Below are positions 17,553 through 25,960 of a DNA stretch of 64,000 nucleotides, one piece after another; the first letter of the stretch is position 1; each line of letters begins with the position of its first letter. The notes beneath the pieces are model-generated. The model made no database searches. It was not told the origin of the DNA and saw nothing but the letters and a program-made list of their open reading frames with translations. The translations under genes were made by a program, and so were the position numbers. Source of the stretch: Streptomyces sp. CBMA291 (lineage in GTDB: Bacteria; Actinomycetota; Actinomycetes; Streptomycetales; Streptomycetaceae); contig NZ_MSJP01000019.1 in NCBI RefSeq assembly GCF_014596525.1, forward strand, positions 44,513 to 108,512. Reading direction: 5' to 3'.

Positions 17553-18803
17553 TCAGTGCAGGACCGGCGGGGTGATCCGTACCGTCCAGTCCCCCGACGG
17601 AGTGCGGTCGGCGACCTCCACGCGGACCCCCGTCCCCGGCACGGTCAGGGTCTCGCCCTCCGCGAGCGGGGCGTCCGCGAGCGGCGGATAGACCGAGCGG
17701 TCCCGGCAGGCACCGGTGCCCGGGTGCGCGTCGACCACCTCGACCGGCCCGTCACCCGAGGCGACGGCGGCCCGCACCCGGTAGACCAGGACGCCCTCGG
17801 CACAGCTCCCGGCGTCGTTGCCCGCGCCGCTGCGGGCTTCGACGGCGAGAACGCTGTCGGGGCCCGTACGGACCACGGCGAGCCGGGTGCCGGGGGTGCC
17901 GCCGGGCGGGACGGGGGCGTCGGTGGGCTCCAGGGTGACCGGCCGGGCCGCGGGACCCTGCACACAGACCACCTGGGCGCCCGAGAGCCAGCCCAGCTTC
18001 CACTTGTGCCAGCCGAACAGGTCCGGGGCGAGTCCGAACTGGCTGCCCATGACGTCCCAGTCACCCACATGGGTGTCCCAGTCGCCCTTGCCGTCCTCGG
18101 GGCGGTGGTAGAGGTCCGGCAGGTCGAAGACGTGCCCGGTCTCGTGGGCGAGGACGTTGCGGTCGGGCGGATGCCGTTCGAAGACGGTGACGACCCGCTT
18201 GATCTCGGTGCCGTCCGCCTCCAGAGGGCGTTCGAGGTTGACGACCTTGGTGGCGTCCGAGTCCACGCCGGGCGCGTCCGGATCGGCGACCAGATAGACG
18301 ATGTCGTAGCGGGAGAAGTCGACGTCCGCGTCGGCGGCGGCGATCGCGTCGCGCAGATAGGCGGCGCGCTGCCCGGCGTCCCAGTCACGCCGTATGTCGT
18401 ACGCGGTCGACGCCTTCGGCATCGGGGTCCAGGCGTGCCGGGCGTGCGGGCGCAGGGTGAACCGGCCGTAGGAGGCGCGGGTGAAGAAGTCGGTGGTGGC
18501 CGGGAAGTGGTCGGCGGCGAGGACCGCCGGATCGGTGAGCGGCTCGGCGTCCGGGAAGGACAGGAAGATCATGACCGCGTCGAGGGTCCGGACAGGGCGC
18601 GGATAGGACCGGTTCCAGCTGTCGAGCCCGAGCGAGTGATGGGCCGCCGTACGGGGCAGGACACAGGGACCGGCCGAAGCGGCGCCCACGGCGGGGCCCG
18701 CGACGAGGCCGGTGGCGGCGAGCGCGGCGAGCGAGGTGAAGGCCGCCGCACCGGCGCGCAGCCGTGCGCGCTCCACTCCCCCGGGTGGCTGCTGAGCCCT
18801 CAC
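17553..18803 (-). CDS. Secreted M6-like zinc metalloprotease
   Basis: A 416-residue exported protease. The N-terminus has an Arg-rich start and a hydrophobic segment ending in Ala-rich cleavage-like sequence (about residues 16-44). The zinc site is HETGHVFDLPD (H220, E221, H224, with D230 as a likely third-ligand or near-ligand residue). It is followed by GDWDVMGSQF, the Met-turn-like segment of M6 (immune inhibitor A-like) peptidases. The C-terminal 150 residues look like a beta-rich domain. GTG 18803 is supported by a CCGGAGG ribosome site five to six bases upstream; the frame stays open further up without support. Confidence 0.87.
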   Translation of the reverse strand: MRAQQPPGGVERARLRAGAAAFTSLAALAATGLVAGPAVGAASAGPCVLPRTAAHHSLGLDSWNRSYPRPVRTLDAVMIFLSFPDAEPLTDPAVLAADHFPATTDFFTRASYGRFTLRPHARHAWTPMPKASTAYDIRRDWDAGQRAAYLRDAIAAADADVDFSRYDIVYLVADPDAPGVDSDATKVVNLERPLEADGTEIKRVVTVFERHPPDRNVLAHETGHVFDLPDLYHRPEDGKGDWDTHVGDWDVMGSQFGLAPDLFGWHKWKLGWLSGAQVVCVQGPAARPVTLEPTDAPVPPGGTPGTRLAVVRTGPDSVLAVEARSGAGNDAGSCAEGVLVYRVRAAVASGDGPVEVVDAHPGTGACRDRSVYPPLADAPLAEGETLTVPGTGVRVEVADRTPSGDWTVRITPPVLH

Positions 18804-19159
18804 GTGGACCTCCGGATCAGGAATGCGGGACACCTCACCCACCTTGTGGCGCTTTGCCACGTTTCGCACTTTTCCGCTGCCCCGGTCGGGTGAGGCGATA
18901 CCGCCAGGTCGACGCGACACGAGCGCATCGACGCTCACGGAAAGTCACTTTCGGTCACGAGAGGATCGAGCCATGTCACACCTGCGCAGAAACGATCAGG
19001 CGGAGTCTCGCGGTGTGCGTCCGCACCGCTTCGGAGGTGCTCCGAAGGCGCCCTGGAGCTGGAACGCTCCCCCGCGCTGGCTCTATGATCGGCTCACTCT
19101 TCCCCGGCCGACCGTCCCGACCACATGTGACCGGCCCGACTGCACTACGGGAGCCAGCG
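18804..19159. other. Divergent intergenic region, no convincing gene
   Basis: This region lies between the protease and the cyclic-di-GMP gene. It includes a short ATG reading frame at 18973 with a plausible GAGGATCGAG ribosome site, but that frame continues out of register under the GGDEF/EAL gene and its product is Arg/Pro-rich with no family-like features. An alternative start for the downstream gene (ATG 19085) also lies here. Confidence 0.5.
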
Positions 19160-21235
19160 GTGAGCGGAACCCCCGAAGGACCGGTGCACCCAGAGCCACC
19201 GGATACACACGCGGCGGACTCCGCGCTCACGGAGCGTCACCCCGAGGAGCGGACGGCGACCCGCTCCGAGCCCCCCGCCCGCCGACCCTCGCCCGAGCGC
19301 GCCGAACCCCCGGCCCGCCGGTCCTCCGACGAGCGCCCCGACCCCCCGGTGCGCCGCCCCGCCTCCGACCGCCCCGGCAGGGCCGAACCCCCGGAAGGCC
19401 CCCGTACCGGCCCCGGCGGGGCGGGAGACCGGCGTCGCGCCGCCGAACTCCGGGACTACGGCGCCGCCTTCCGCGTCGCCCAGCTCGCGATGGCCGTCGT
19501 CGACCGGAACGGCGTGGTCGTCTCCGCCAACGAGTCTTTCGGCGCCCTCCTCGGCAGCGACCCGGCGGCCCTGCGCGAGCAAGCCGCCGCCGACCTCGTC
19601 GACCTCGCCTCCGACCGGCGCACCTGGCACGCGTACCACGAGGTGCTGCGCGGACGCCGGGCCCGGTTCCGCTGCACCCGCCGCCTCCAGCACGCCGACG
19701 GGCGCTCCCTGTGGGCCGAGGTCACCGTCGCGCCCGTGCCCGAGAGCCGCAGCGTGCTGCTCTCGATCGCGGACATCAGCGAGCGACGCGAACTCCAGGC
19801 GCGGCTGCGGCACCTCCAGATGCACGACCCGGTGACCCGGCTGCCCAACCGCGCGCTGTTCTTCGAGCGCCTCTCGGCCGCCCTGGAGGACCCCACCCCG
19901 GGCGCCACCGGGACCGAGGAGGACCGCACCCCTCCGGTCAGCTCTCCCTATGAGTCGTACGAGTCCTACGATTCCTTCGGTTATGGCAGAACAGGGCGGA
20001 TCGGCCTCTGCTACCTGGACATCGACGGTTTCAAGGCGGTCAACGACACCCTCGGCCACCGCGTCGGAGACCGGCTGCTCACCGCCGTCGCCGCCCGGCT
20101 CACGGAGTGCGCGGACAGCGACGGCTACACCCGCAGCGGCGGCCATCTGGTGGCCCGGCTCGGCGGGGACGAGTTCGCGATCCTGGTCGAGGACTCCACC
20201 GGCACGGAGCAACTGGCCGATCTGGCCCGCTCGGTGCTCGACGCGCTGCAACGCCCCTTCGACCTGGGCGGACACCGGCTCTCGGTCTCCGCCTCCATCG
20301 GCGTGGTCGAGCGCTCGGGGCAGGGGACGACGGCGACCGCCCTCATGCAGGCGGCGGACACCACGCTGTACTGGGCGAAGGCCGACGGCAAGAGCCGCTG
20401 GACCCTCTTCGACCCGGAGCGCAACGCGCACCGGATGACCCGGCAGGCGCTCTCCTCCACCCTGCGACCCGCCGTGGAGCGCGGGGAGTTCGCCCTGGAG
20501 TACCAGCCCCTCGTGGACCTGACGGACGGCGCGGTGAGCGGGGTGGAGGCGCTGGTGCGCTGGAACCACCCCCGGTTCGGCGCCCTGGCGCCGAATCGGT
20601 TCATCTCGATCGCCGAGGAGGACGGCTCGATCGTCGAGCTGGGCCGCTGGGTCCTCGCCACCGCCTGCCGGCAGGCCCGGCAGTGGCAGAAGGAACACCC
20701 GCGCGAACGCCCGCTCTTCGTGAGCGTCAACGTGGCCGTACGCCAGGTGTGGGACTCCGACCTGGTCGCCGATGTGGCGGGGATCCTCTCCGAGACGGGC
20801 CTGGCCCCGCATCTGCTCCAGCTGGAGTTGACGGAGTCGGCCGTGATGGGGTCGGCCGGACGGCCGCTCCAGGCGCTCCAGTCGCTGAGCGACATGGGGG
20901 TGCGGATCGCGATCGACGACTTCGGCACCGGCTACTCGAACCTGGCCTATCTGAGCCGGCTGCCGGTCTCGGTGCTCAAGCTGGACGGTTCGTTCGTCCG
21001 GGGCTTCCAGGACGAGGAGCGCGCCAACCCGGCCGACGAACTGATCGTCGAGGCGCTGGTGCAGCTCGCGCACCGGCTGGGCCTGACGGTGACGGCGGAG
21101 TGCGTGGAGACGGCCGGGCAGGCGAACCGGCTGCGCCGGATCGGCTGCGACACCGGGCAGGGCTGGCTGTACTCCCGGGCGGTGACCCCGGAGCGCATCG
21201 CCGAGCTGATCGGCGCCGAACCACTGCGGGTCTGA
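19160..21235 (+). CDS. PAS-GGDEF-EAL protein (diguanylate cyclase/phosphodiesterase)
   Basis: A 691-residue c-di-GMP turnover protein. Order: Pro/Arg-rich low-complexity N-terminus (1-95), PAS domain (about 100-215, ending in ISERRELQARL), GGDEF domain with an intact GGDEF at about 335-339, and EAL domain with EALVRW (about 462). EAL catalytic residues appear conserved: N in SVNVAVRQ, E in ELTES, DD in IDDFGTGYS, K in VLKLDGS, E in TAECVET and Q in DTGQGW, so both activities are possible. A Ser/Tyr-rich insertion lies just before the first GGDEF strand (about residues 258-275). The GTG at 19160 has a GGGAG site; ATG 19085 is an alternative. No membrane helix, so cytosolic. Confidence 0.92.
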   Translation: MSGTPEGPVHPEPPDTHAADSALTERHPEERTATRSEPPARRPSPERAEPPARRSSDERPDPPVRRPASDRPGRAEPPEGPRTGPGGAGDRRRAAELRDYGAAFRVAQLAMAVVDRNGVVVSANESFGALLGSDPAALREQAAADLVDLASDRRTWHAYHEVLRGRRARFRCTRRLQHADGRSLWAEVTVAPVPESRSVLLSIADISERRELQARLRHLQMHDPVTRLPNRALFFERLSAALEDPTPGATGTEEDRTPPVSSPYESYESYDSFGYGRTGRIGLCYLDIDGFKAVNDTLGHRVGDRLLTAVAARLTECADSDGYTRSGGHLVARLGGDEFAILVEDSTGTEQLADLARSVLDALQRPFDLGGHRLSVSASIGVVERSGQGTTATALMQAADTTLYWAKADGKSRWTLFDPERNAHRMTRQALSSTLRPAVERGEFALEYQPLVDLTDGAVSGVEALVRWNHPRFGALAPNRFISIAEEDGSIVELGRWVLATACRQARQWQKEHPRERPLFVSVNVAVRQVWDSDLVADVAGILSETGLAPHLLQLELTESAVMGSAGRPLQALQSLSDMGVRIAIDDFGTGYSNLAYLSRLPVSVLKLDGSFVRGFQDEERANPADELIVEALVQLAHRLGLTVTAECVETAGQANRLRRIGCDTGQGWLYSRAVTPERIAELIGAEPLRV

Positions 21236-21255
21236 GCGGCCCCGCGCACCACCGT

Positions 21256-21333
21256 GCCCGCGCCCCCGGAGAACAGAGGGGCGCGGGCATGGGACTGCCC
21301 CCCGGCCGGAGGGACATTCCGGGCGGGGGGCAG
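21256..21333. terminator. Two GC-rich hairpins between convergent genes
   Basis: An 11-bp perfect stem GCCCGCGCCCC/GGGGCGCGGGC (21256-21288) is followed by a second, slightly imperfect stem starting CTGCCCCCC (21295-21333). They probably terminate the GGDEF/EAL gene and, from the other side, the chitinase gene. Confidence 0.7.
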
Positions 21334-21380
21334 CGGTTCATGAGGGGTTCGGCGGATCAGGTTCCCGCCGGGTCAGGCAC

Positions 21381-23087
21381 TCAGCAGGCGCCGAGGTCCT
21401 GCCAGACGCCCCACTCGCCGGTGGTGCCGGGGGCCTCGTTCTGGGTCCACCACTTGGCCTTCCACTTGTGGCCGTTGAGGGAGACCTCGTTGCCCGCGTT
21501 GTAGACCGTGCCGGCCACGTACGCCGGGACCGACGGGCAACCCGTGGGCGGGGTGGTCGGAGGCGTCGTCGGGGGCGTGGTCGGGGGCGTCGTCGGCGGG
21601 GTCGTCGGCGGCGTGGTGGGCGGGGTGGTCGGCGGCGTGGTGGGCGTGCCGAGCGCGGTGTTGATCTGCTTCAGCAGGGTCGCCTTGTCGTCCAGGCCGA
21701 GGAGCGAGTACATCATCGCGCCGGCCAGGCCGCGCTCCTTGCCGTACGCCACGCGGGCGTCGATCGACTTCTGGTTGAGGCCGGTGAAGAACTCGCCGTC
21801 CTTGTAGAAGTACGAGGACTTCGACTGGTCGTCCCAGAAGGTGGTCGCCGGGTTGTCGACGATGCCGCCCAGCTCCTTGTAGTGCGCGATACCGGCCTGC
21901 TGGCTCAGCGGGCGGACGTTGGAGCCGCCGGTGGCGGTCTGCGCGAGGCCGTTGGTGGTCCCGGCGGGGACGCCCTTCCAGCCGCGGTAGTAGAACTCGT
22001 AGCCCAGCGTCAGCTTGTTGGCGGGGAAGCCGCCCGCGATGCCGTAGGTCTTGTTGCCGTCGATCCAGGAGTCGATCGCGTTGTCGATCGTGTACTTCTC
22101 CTGACCCGGGGCGATCACGTTCGTCGGGTCGTTCGGGGAGGGGTACAGCGGGGACTGGTGGTACGTCGGCCCGTTGCCGTTCCAGGCACCGTGCATGTCG
22201 TACGTCATGATGTTCGCGTAGTCGAGGTACGCGCCGATCTTGTCCGTCTCGATGTACTTGATCTTGTCCTGGCCGGCCGGGAGGGCCGCGGTCAGGAGGT
22301 ACTTCTTGCCGCCGTTGGCAGCGCCGTACTCGTCGAGCTGCTTGCGGAACTCGGCGAGGAGCAGCGTGAAGTTCTGCTTGTCGTCGGCCGAGTAGTGGTT
22401 GCCCAGGTGACCGCCGTCGGAGCCGGGGTACTCCCAGTCGACGTCGATGCCGTCGAAGATGCCGGCCGCGGTGCCGGGGCCGCCGAAGCCGCCCTCGACG
22501 GGCAGGTTGCCCTTGATGTACTGGTCGACGCAGGAGGAGACGAACTTCTTGCGGCTCGCGTCCGTCTTGGCCGCGTCGCTGAAGTACTTGGAGTACGTCC
22601 AGCCGCCGAGCGAGATGTTGATCTTCAGGTGGGGGTACTTCGCCTTCAGTTCCTTGAACTGGTTGAAGACGCCCACGATCGGCTGGTCCCACTTGTCGGC
22701 GACGCCGTCCACGCTGTCCGCCGCGCTGAAGGACTTCTGGTAGTCGGCGTACGAGTCGCCCGCACCGTCACCCGCGTTGGGGTTGTTGTCGTCACCGGCG
22801 GCCTTGTTGGCCTCGAAACAGGTGAGGTTGGTGGGGTGGATGTTGCCGAACGAGTAGTTGATGACGTCCAGCTGGCTCGCGATGCCCCGGGTGTCGAGGT
22901 GCTTGGGGTAGAACGCGTTGCCGTAGACGCTCCACTGGTCGTAGTACGCGATGCGCACGTTGCCCGCAGAGGCAGTGGTCGACGGACCGGCCGCCTGGGC
23001 GGAGCCGATCCCGACGGTCGCGGCGAGAGCGCCGGCGGCGAGAGCCGAGCTGAGCAGCGCGGCGATCAATGGCTTACGGGGGTGCAC
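21381..23087 (-). CDS. Secreted GH18 chitinase with C-terminal carbohydrate-binding module
   Basis: A 568-residue extracellular endochitinase. A signal peptide (about residues 1-34, ending AQA-AG) leads into a GH18 barrel (about 45-440) with the catalytic DGIDVDWEYPG motif (DxxDxDxE) and YDMHGAW and MMYSL segments. A (TPPT)n linker of about 11 units follows, and then a C-terminal CBM5/12-type chitin-binding domain with the aromatic residues WKAKWWTQNE and W/C near the end. GTG 23087 is chosen for its CGGAGG ribosome site; the frame extends upstream into promoter DNA. A DasR-like operator and a TTGACG promoter lie upstream, so N-acetylglucosamine/chitin control is likely. Confidence 0.95.
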   Translation of the reverse strand: MHPRKPLIAALLSSALAAGALAATVGIGSAQAAGPSTTASAGNVRIAYYDQWSVYGNAFYPKHLDTRGIASQLDVINYSFGNIHPTNLTCFEANKAAGDDNNPNAGDGAGDSYADYQKSFSAADSVDGVADKWDQPIVGVFNQFKELKAKYPHLKINISLGGWTYSKYFSDAAKTDASRKKFVSSCVDQYIKGNLPVEGGFGGPGTAAGIFDGIDVDWEYPGSDGGHLGNHYSADDKQNFTLLLAEFRKQLDEYGAANGGKKYLLTAALPAGQDKIKYIETDKIGAYLDYANIMTYDMHGAWNGNGPTYHQSPLYPSPNDPTNVIAPGQEKYTIDNAIDSWIDGNKTYGIAGGFPANKLTLGYEFYYRGWKGVPAGTTNGLAQTATGGSNVRPLSQQAGIAHYKELGGIVDNPATTFWDDQSKSSYFYKDGEFFTGLNQKSIDARVAYGKERGLAGAMMYSLLGLDDKATLLKQINTALGTPTTPPTTPPTTPPTTPPTTPPTTPPTTPPTTPPTGCPSVPAYVAGTVYNAGNEVSLNGHKWKAKWWTQNEAPGTTGEWGVWQDLGAC

Positions 23088-23168
23088 GTGCGGCCTCCGA
23101 ATGGGGGGAGTACGGGGGGTGGTGCGGGGTGGTGCCTGGGGGGTGTTGCCGTACAGGAGCTGGCAAAG

Positions 23169-23226
23169 TGATAACCGGCTCATGAACACCGCGTCAATGG
23201 TCTGAACCAGATTGAGGACTAGACCA
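23169..23226 (-). promoter_or_regulatory. Chitinase promoter with DasR-like direct-repeat operator
   Basis: On the minus strand, a -35 TTGACG (23192-23197) and a -10-like TTATCA (23169-23174) are separated by 17 bases. Immediately upstream are two copies of a chitinase-type 12-base box: TGGTCTGAACCA read on the plus strand at 23198-23209, and TGGTCTAGTCC on the minus strand at 23216-23226. They resemble the DasR consensus TGGTCTAGACCA and the classic direct repeats of Streptomyces chi genes. Confidence 0.72.
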
Positions 23227-23328
23227 ATTGACGAGAAAAAGCCCTCGTCAGAGGCGCGCAGCACAAAACGGAACCGCCCGCCACCATCGGTGACGAGCGG
23301 TTTAAGGTTTGCTTAGGGCGGTGGCGGA

Positions 23329-23420
23329 GGTGGTTGGGGAATGAACCACCCCGCTTGTGGATCCATGGAAATTTTCCTCGGGTCAAGGGCCGGCCGGCCC
23401 TCGCGGGGCCTCCGGCCGGC
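23329..23420 (-). terminator. Hairpins downstream of the LLM oxidoreductase
   Basis: The 23227-23435 spacer has no gene. It contains a GGTGGTT/AACCACC hairpin (23329-23350) and a longer GCCGGCCGG/CCGGCCGGC stem (23389-23420). The latter lies just after the oxidoreductase stop in the direction of transcription and is the better terminator candidate. Confidence 0.55.
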
Positions 23421-23435
23421 GGCCGCCCGCCCCCT

Positions 23436-24509
23436 TTACTCCTCCGGCAGCTCCGGAAGTTCGAAGGCGTCCGCGATCAACTCGTAGCTCCGCACCCGGG
23501 CCTCCCCGCCGTGCCCGTTGGCCGTGATGATCAGCTCGTCGGCGTCGGTCCGCTTCCGCAGCTCCTCAAGCCCCGTACGGACCTCGTCGGAGGTGCCGTA
23601 CACCAGGTTCGCCAGCCAGCCGTCGACGAACTCACGCTCCGCCTCGGTGAAGGGGTACGCCTCCGCCTCCTCCGGCGTCGGCACCAGACCCGGCCGCCCG
23701 GTGCGCAGCCGCAGCATCGCGAGGGCGCCCGCGAGGACCTCCCGGCGCGCCTGGGCCGCCTCCTCGGCGGCGAACGCCGAGACGCCGACCATCGCGTAGG
23801 GCGCGTCGAGCACCGCCGAAGGGCGGAACGAGGACCGGTAGAGGTCGAGCGCCGGGAGCGTGTTGTGGGCGGAGAAGTGGTGGGCGAAGGCGAAGGGCAG
23901 CCCCAGCATCCCGGCGAGCCGGGCGCTGAAGCCGGAGGAGCCGAGCAGCCAGATCGGCGGGCGCCCCTTCGGCCCCTGCACCGGGCCCGGCACGGCGTGG
24001 ACGCGCGTGTAGCGGTGCCCGTCGGGGAAGTCGTCGTCGAGGAAGCGGCTCAGCTCCGCGAGCTGCTCGGGGAAGTCGCTCGCGCCCTCGTTGAGAGTGT
24101 CGGTACGGCGCAGGGCGGCGGCGGTGGCCCCGTCGGTGCCGGGCGCGCGGCCGAGACCGAGGTCGATCCGGCCCGGCGCGAGGGCTTCCAGGGTGCCGAA
24201 CTGCTCGGCCACGACGAGGGGGGCGTGGTTGGGCAGCATGACGCCGCCCGAGCCGAGGCGGATGCGCCGGGTGTGGGCGGCGAGGTGGGCGAGGATCACA
24301 GCGGGCGAGGAGGAGGCGACCCCGGGCATGGAGTGGTGCTCGGCCACCCAGTGCCGGTGGAATCCGCGCCGCTCGGCGAGCCTGCTCAGCTCGACGCTGG
24401 TGGCCAGCGCCTCGGTCGCGGTCCGGCCGCTGCCGACCGTGACCAGATCGAGCACGGACAGCGGTACGGGCGCGGCTCCCCGCGCCTCTCCTCGAATGGT
24501 GTCGGTCAC
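23436..24509 (-). CDS. LLM-class flavin-dependent oxidoreductase
   Basis: A 357-residue luciferase-like monooxygenase-fold protein. Visible family features are LSVLDLVTVGSG at the first strand, RHWVAEHHSMPG, IRLGSGGVMLPNHAPLVVAEQFGTL, the LGLGRAPGTD segment and IWLLGSSGFSARLAG. This is the one-component bacterial luciferase-like group whose members bind FMN or F420; the substrate is unknown. GTG 24509 is placed by an AGGAGG site nine bases upstream; upstream frame extension is unsupported. Monocistronic, divergent from the IclR gene, so that regulator may control it. Confidence 0.88.
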   Translation of the reverse strand: MTDTIRGEARGAAPVPLSVLDLVTVGSGRTATEALATSVELSRLAERRGFHRHWVAEHHSMPGVASSSPAVILAHLAAHTRRIRLGSGGVMLPNHAPLVVAEQFGTLEALAPGRIDLGLGRAPGTDGATAAALRRTDTLNEGASDFPEQLAELSRFLDDDFPDGHRYTRVHAVPGPVQGPKGRPPIWLLGSSGFSARLAGMLGLPFAFAHHFSAHNTLPALDLYRSSFRPSAVLDAPYAMVGVSAFAAEEAAQARREVLAGALAMLRLRTGRPGLVPTPEEAEAYPFTEAEREFVDGWLANLVYGTSDEVRTGLEELRKRTDADELIITANGHGGEARVRSYELIADAFELPELPEE

Positions 24510-24731
24510 CTTCGGGATCCTCCTCGGCACACGTACGGACTCGTGATGGGTCTTCGACACGGTGACAACAGGAGGGGGGCTCCGTTTATTCCGGCACTTC
24601 TCGGCCACCGGGAAGACCGGGTCCCGGGTCCGCTTCGCCTCGGAAATTCTCCCGCCGCACCGGGGCCGAACGCGTGCGCGAACAGTCTCGGGCAGGTCGC
24701 TGACCTGAGATTCCACGGACAACTCTTGCCC

Positions 24732-24745
24732 CTGGCATATGCCAG
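24732..24745. promoter_or_regulatory. Perfect palindrome CTGGCATATGCCAG in the LLM/IclR divergent region
   Basis: A 14-base perfect palindrome 126 bases before the IclR start, in an otherwise gene-free 361-base divergent region (24510-24870). It could be an autoregulatory operator. A 13-base near copy occurs at 16672-16684, upstream of an unrelated gene, so the cognate protein may be another regulator. Confidence 0.5.
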
Positions 24746-24870
24746 AAGAGTGCACCCCAGCGTAGGGCCGGGACGCTCCGCATCATTCTCGCCAACAGCC
24801 GCCCCGGACCGGGGGCTTGGCGGCTATCGTGGTACGAAAGCTTGCGGTCACAACCTGGTAGGGGGAAACC

Positions 24871-25629
24871 GTGGCGCTGAAGCCCGAGCCCACCGCGCCG
24901 TTCCACTCGGTGCAATACGCCCTGCGCGTCCTGGAGACGGTCTCGCGGCACGGCGGCGGAGTCACGGACGCCCAGATCGCCCGCGAGACGGGGCTGCCCG
25001 TCGCCCACCTCTCCGCCCTGCTCCTCATGCTCCGCCGGGAGGGGTACGTGGAGCAGATCGCCGACGACGCGTACGCGATCGGCGACTCCCTCGTCCTGCT
25101 CGGCTCCGGCACGACCCGCAGGGAAGCCCTGGAGGCCAAGCTCCAGGAATCGCTGACCGAGCTGCGCGACTCCGTCGGCGCCGCCGTCTACATCAGCCGG
25201 TACATCGACGGCGAGGTGAAGATCACCCAGTTCGCCGACGGTCCGCGCACGCCCAAGGTCAACGAGTGGGTCGACTTCCGCTCGGCGGCGCACGCCAGCG
25301 CGGTCGGCAAGTGCCTGCTCACCCAGCTGGACCAGAACGGACGGCGGGACCACCTCTCCCGCCACAAGATCGCCCGGCTGACCTCCCGGACGATCACCAA
25401 CGAGCGCGTCCTCTTCTCCAAGCTCGACAGCCAGCCGCCCACCGTCCCCGTCCTCGACCTCCAGGAGTACGCGGTGGGCACCGTCTGCGCCGCCGTCCCC
25501 CTGACGGCGGGCGCCTCCGTCGGCTGCCTGGCGCTCTCGCTCCCCATCGAACACGCCCACCGGCTGCGCTCGGCGGCCGACACGCTGAACCGGAAGGCCG
25601 CCCCGGTGGTCCTCTCCCTCGCGATCTGA
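24871..25629 (+). CDS. IclR-family transcriptional regulator
   Basis: A 252-residue regulator with an N-terminal winged helix (HSVQYALRVLETVSRHGGGVTD, then IARETGLPVAHLSALLLMLRREGYVEQ) and a C-terminal effector-binding domain (about residues 85-250, with HASAVGKCLL and CAAVPLTAG). GTG 24871 follows a strong AGGGGGA ribosome site. Divergent from the LLM oxidoreductase and followed by tRNA-Lys copy 2. Likely a local or autoregulator; the ligand is unknown. Confidence 0.92.
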   Translation: MALKPEPTAPFHSVQYALRVLETVSRHGGGVTDAQIARETGLPVAHLSALLLMLRREGYVEQIADDAYAIGDSLVLLGSGTTRREALEAKLQESLTELRDSVGAAVYISRYIDGEVKITQFADGPRTPKVNEWVDFRSAAHASAVGKCLLTQLDQNGRRDHLSRHKIARLTSRTITNERVLFSKLDSQPPTVPVLDLQEYAVGTVCAAVPLTAGASVGCLALSLPIEHAHRLRSAADTLNRKAAPVVLSLAI

Positions 25630-25729
25630 CCGCACCACACGGACCGCGCACCGGGCGGTCACCGACGGTGACCGCGAGCGGTGGTCACCAGCACCCTGGA
25701 GGACCGGGTAGTATTTTCTCTGTCGGCAG

Positions 25730-25803
25730 GCGCCGCTAGCTCAGTTGGTTAGAGCAGCTGACTCTTAATCAGCGGGTCCGGGGTTCGAGTCCCTGGCGGC
25801 GCA
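25730..25803 (+). tRNA. tRNA-Lys (CTT), copy 2
   Basis: Identical in all 74 bases to copy 1, and the following 40 or so bases, including the terminator, are also identical. The five bases before it (GGCAG) nearly match those before the other two copies (AGCAG). Confidence 0.97.
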
Positions 25804-25809
25804 CAGACG

Positions 25810-25843
25810 GAAGAAGCCCCTCGCGGAAGCGGGGGGCTTCTTC
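25810..25843 (+). terminator. Terminator hairpin after tRNA-Lys copy 2
   Basis: Same GAAGAAGCCCC/GGGGCTTCTTC stem as downstream of copy 1, at the same distance from the tRNA. Confidence 0.85.
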
Positions 25844-25863
25844 GTGTTCCGGACGGCCGGGCC

Positions 25864-25960
25864 CTAGGCCGTCTCTTCCGGATCCTGCCTGGCCCGCGCC
25901 GCCCGGCACCGCACCGGACGACGCGGGCCCGACCGGCACGATCCGAAAGAGACGACCTAG
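25864..25960. mobile_element. MITE-like element with about 25-bp terminal inverted repeats and CTAG ends
   Basis: A 97-base segment bounded by CTAG on both sides. The left end reads TAGGCCGTCTCTTCCGGATC and the right end, reverse-complemented, reads TAGGTCGTCTCTTTCGGATC. Over 25 bases there are about three mismatches, and a further inner complementarity (GGCCCGCG/CGCGGGCC) follows. There is no coding capacity. The pattern fits a non-autonomous derivative of an IS5-type element, which commonly duplicates CTAG-like targets. The right end supplies the TAG stop codon of the next gene. Confidence 0.65.

Noticed and set aside
18973..19159. Small ATG gene upstream of the GGDEF/EAL gene
   Set aside because: A plausible ribosome site exists, but the product has no recognisable features and the frame continues into the cyclic-di-GMP coding region.
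25864..25960. Interpretation as a simple terminator hairpin
   Set aside because: The inverted repeat is long and carries CTAG ends typical of IS-derived elements, and a separate tRNA terminator already lies just upstream.
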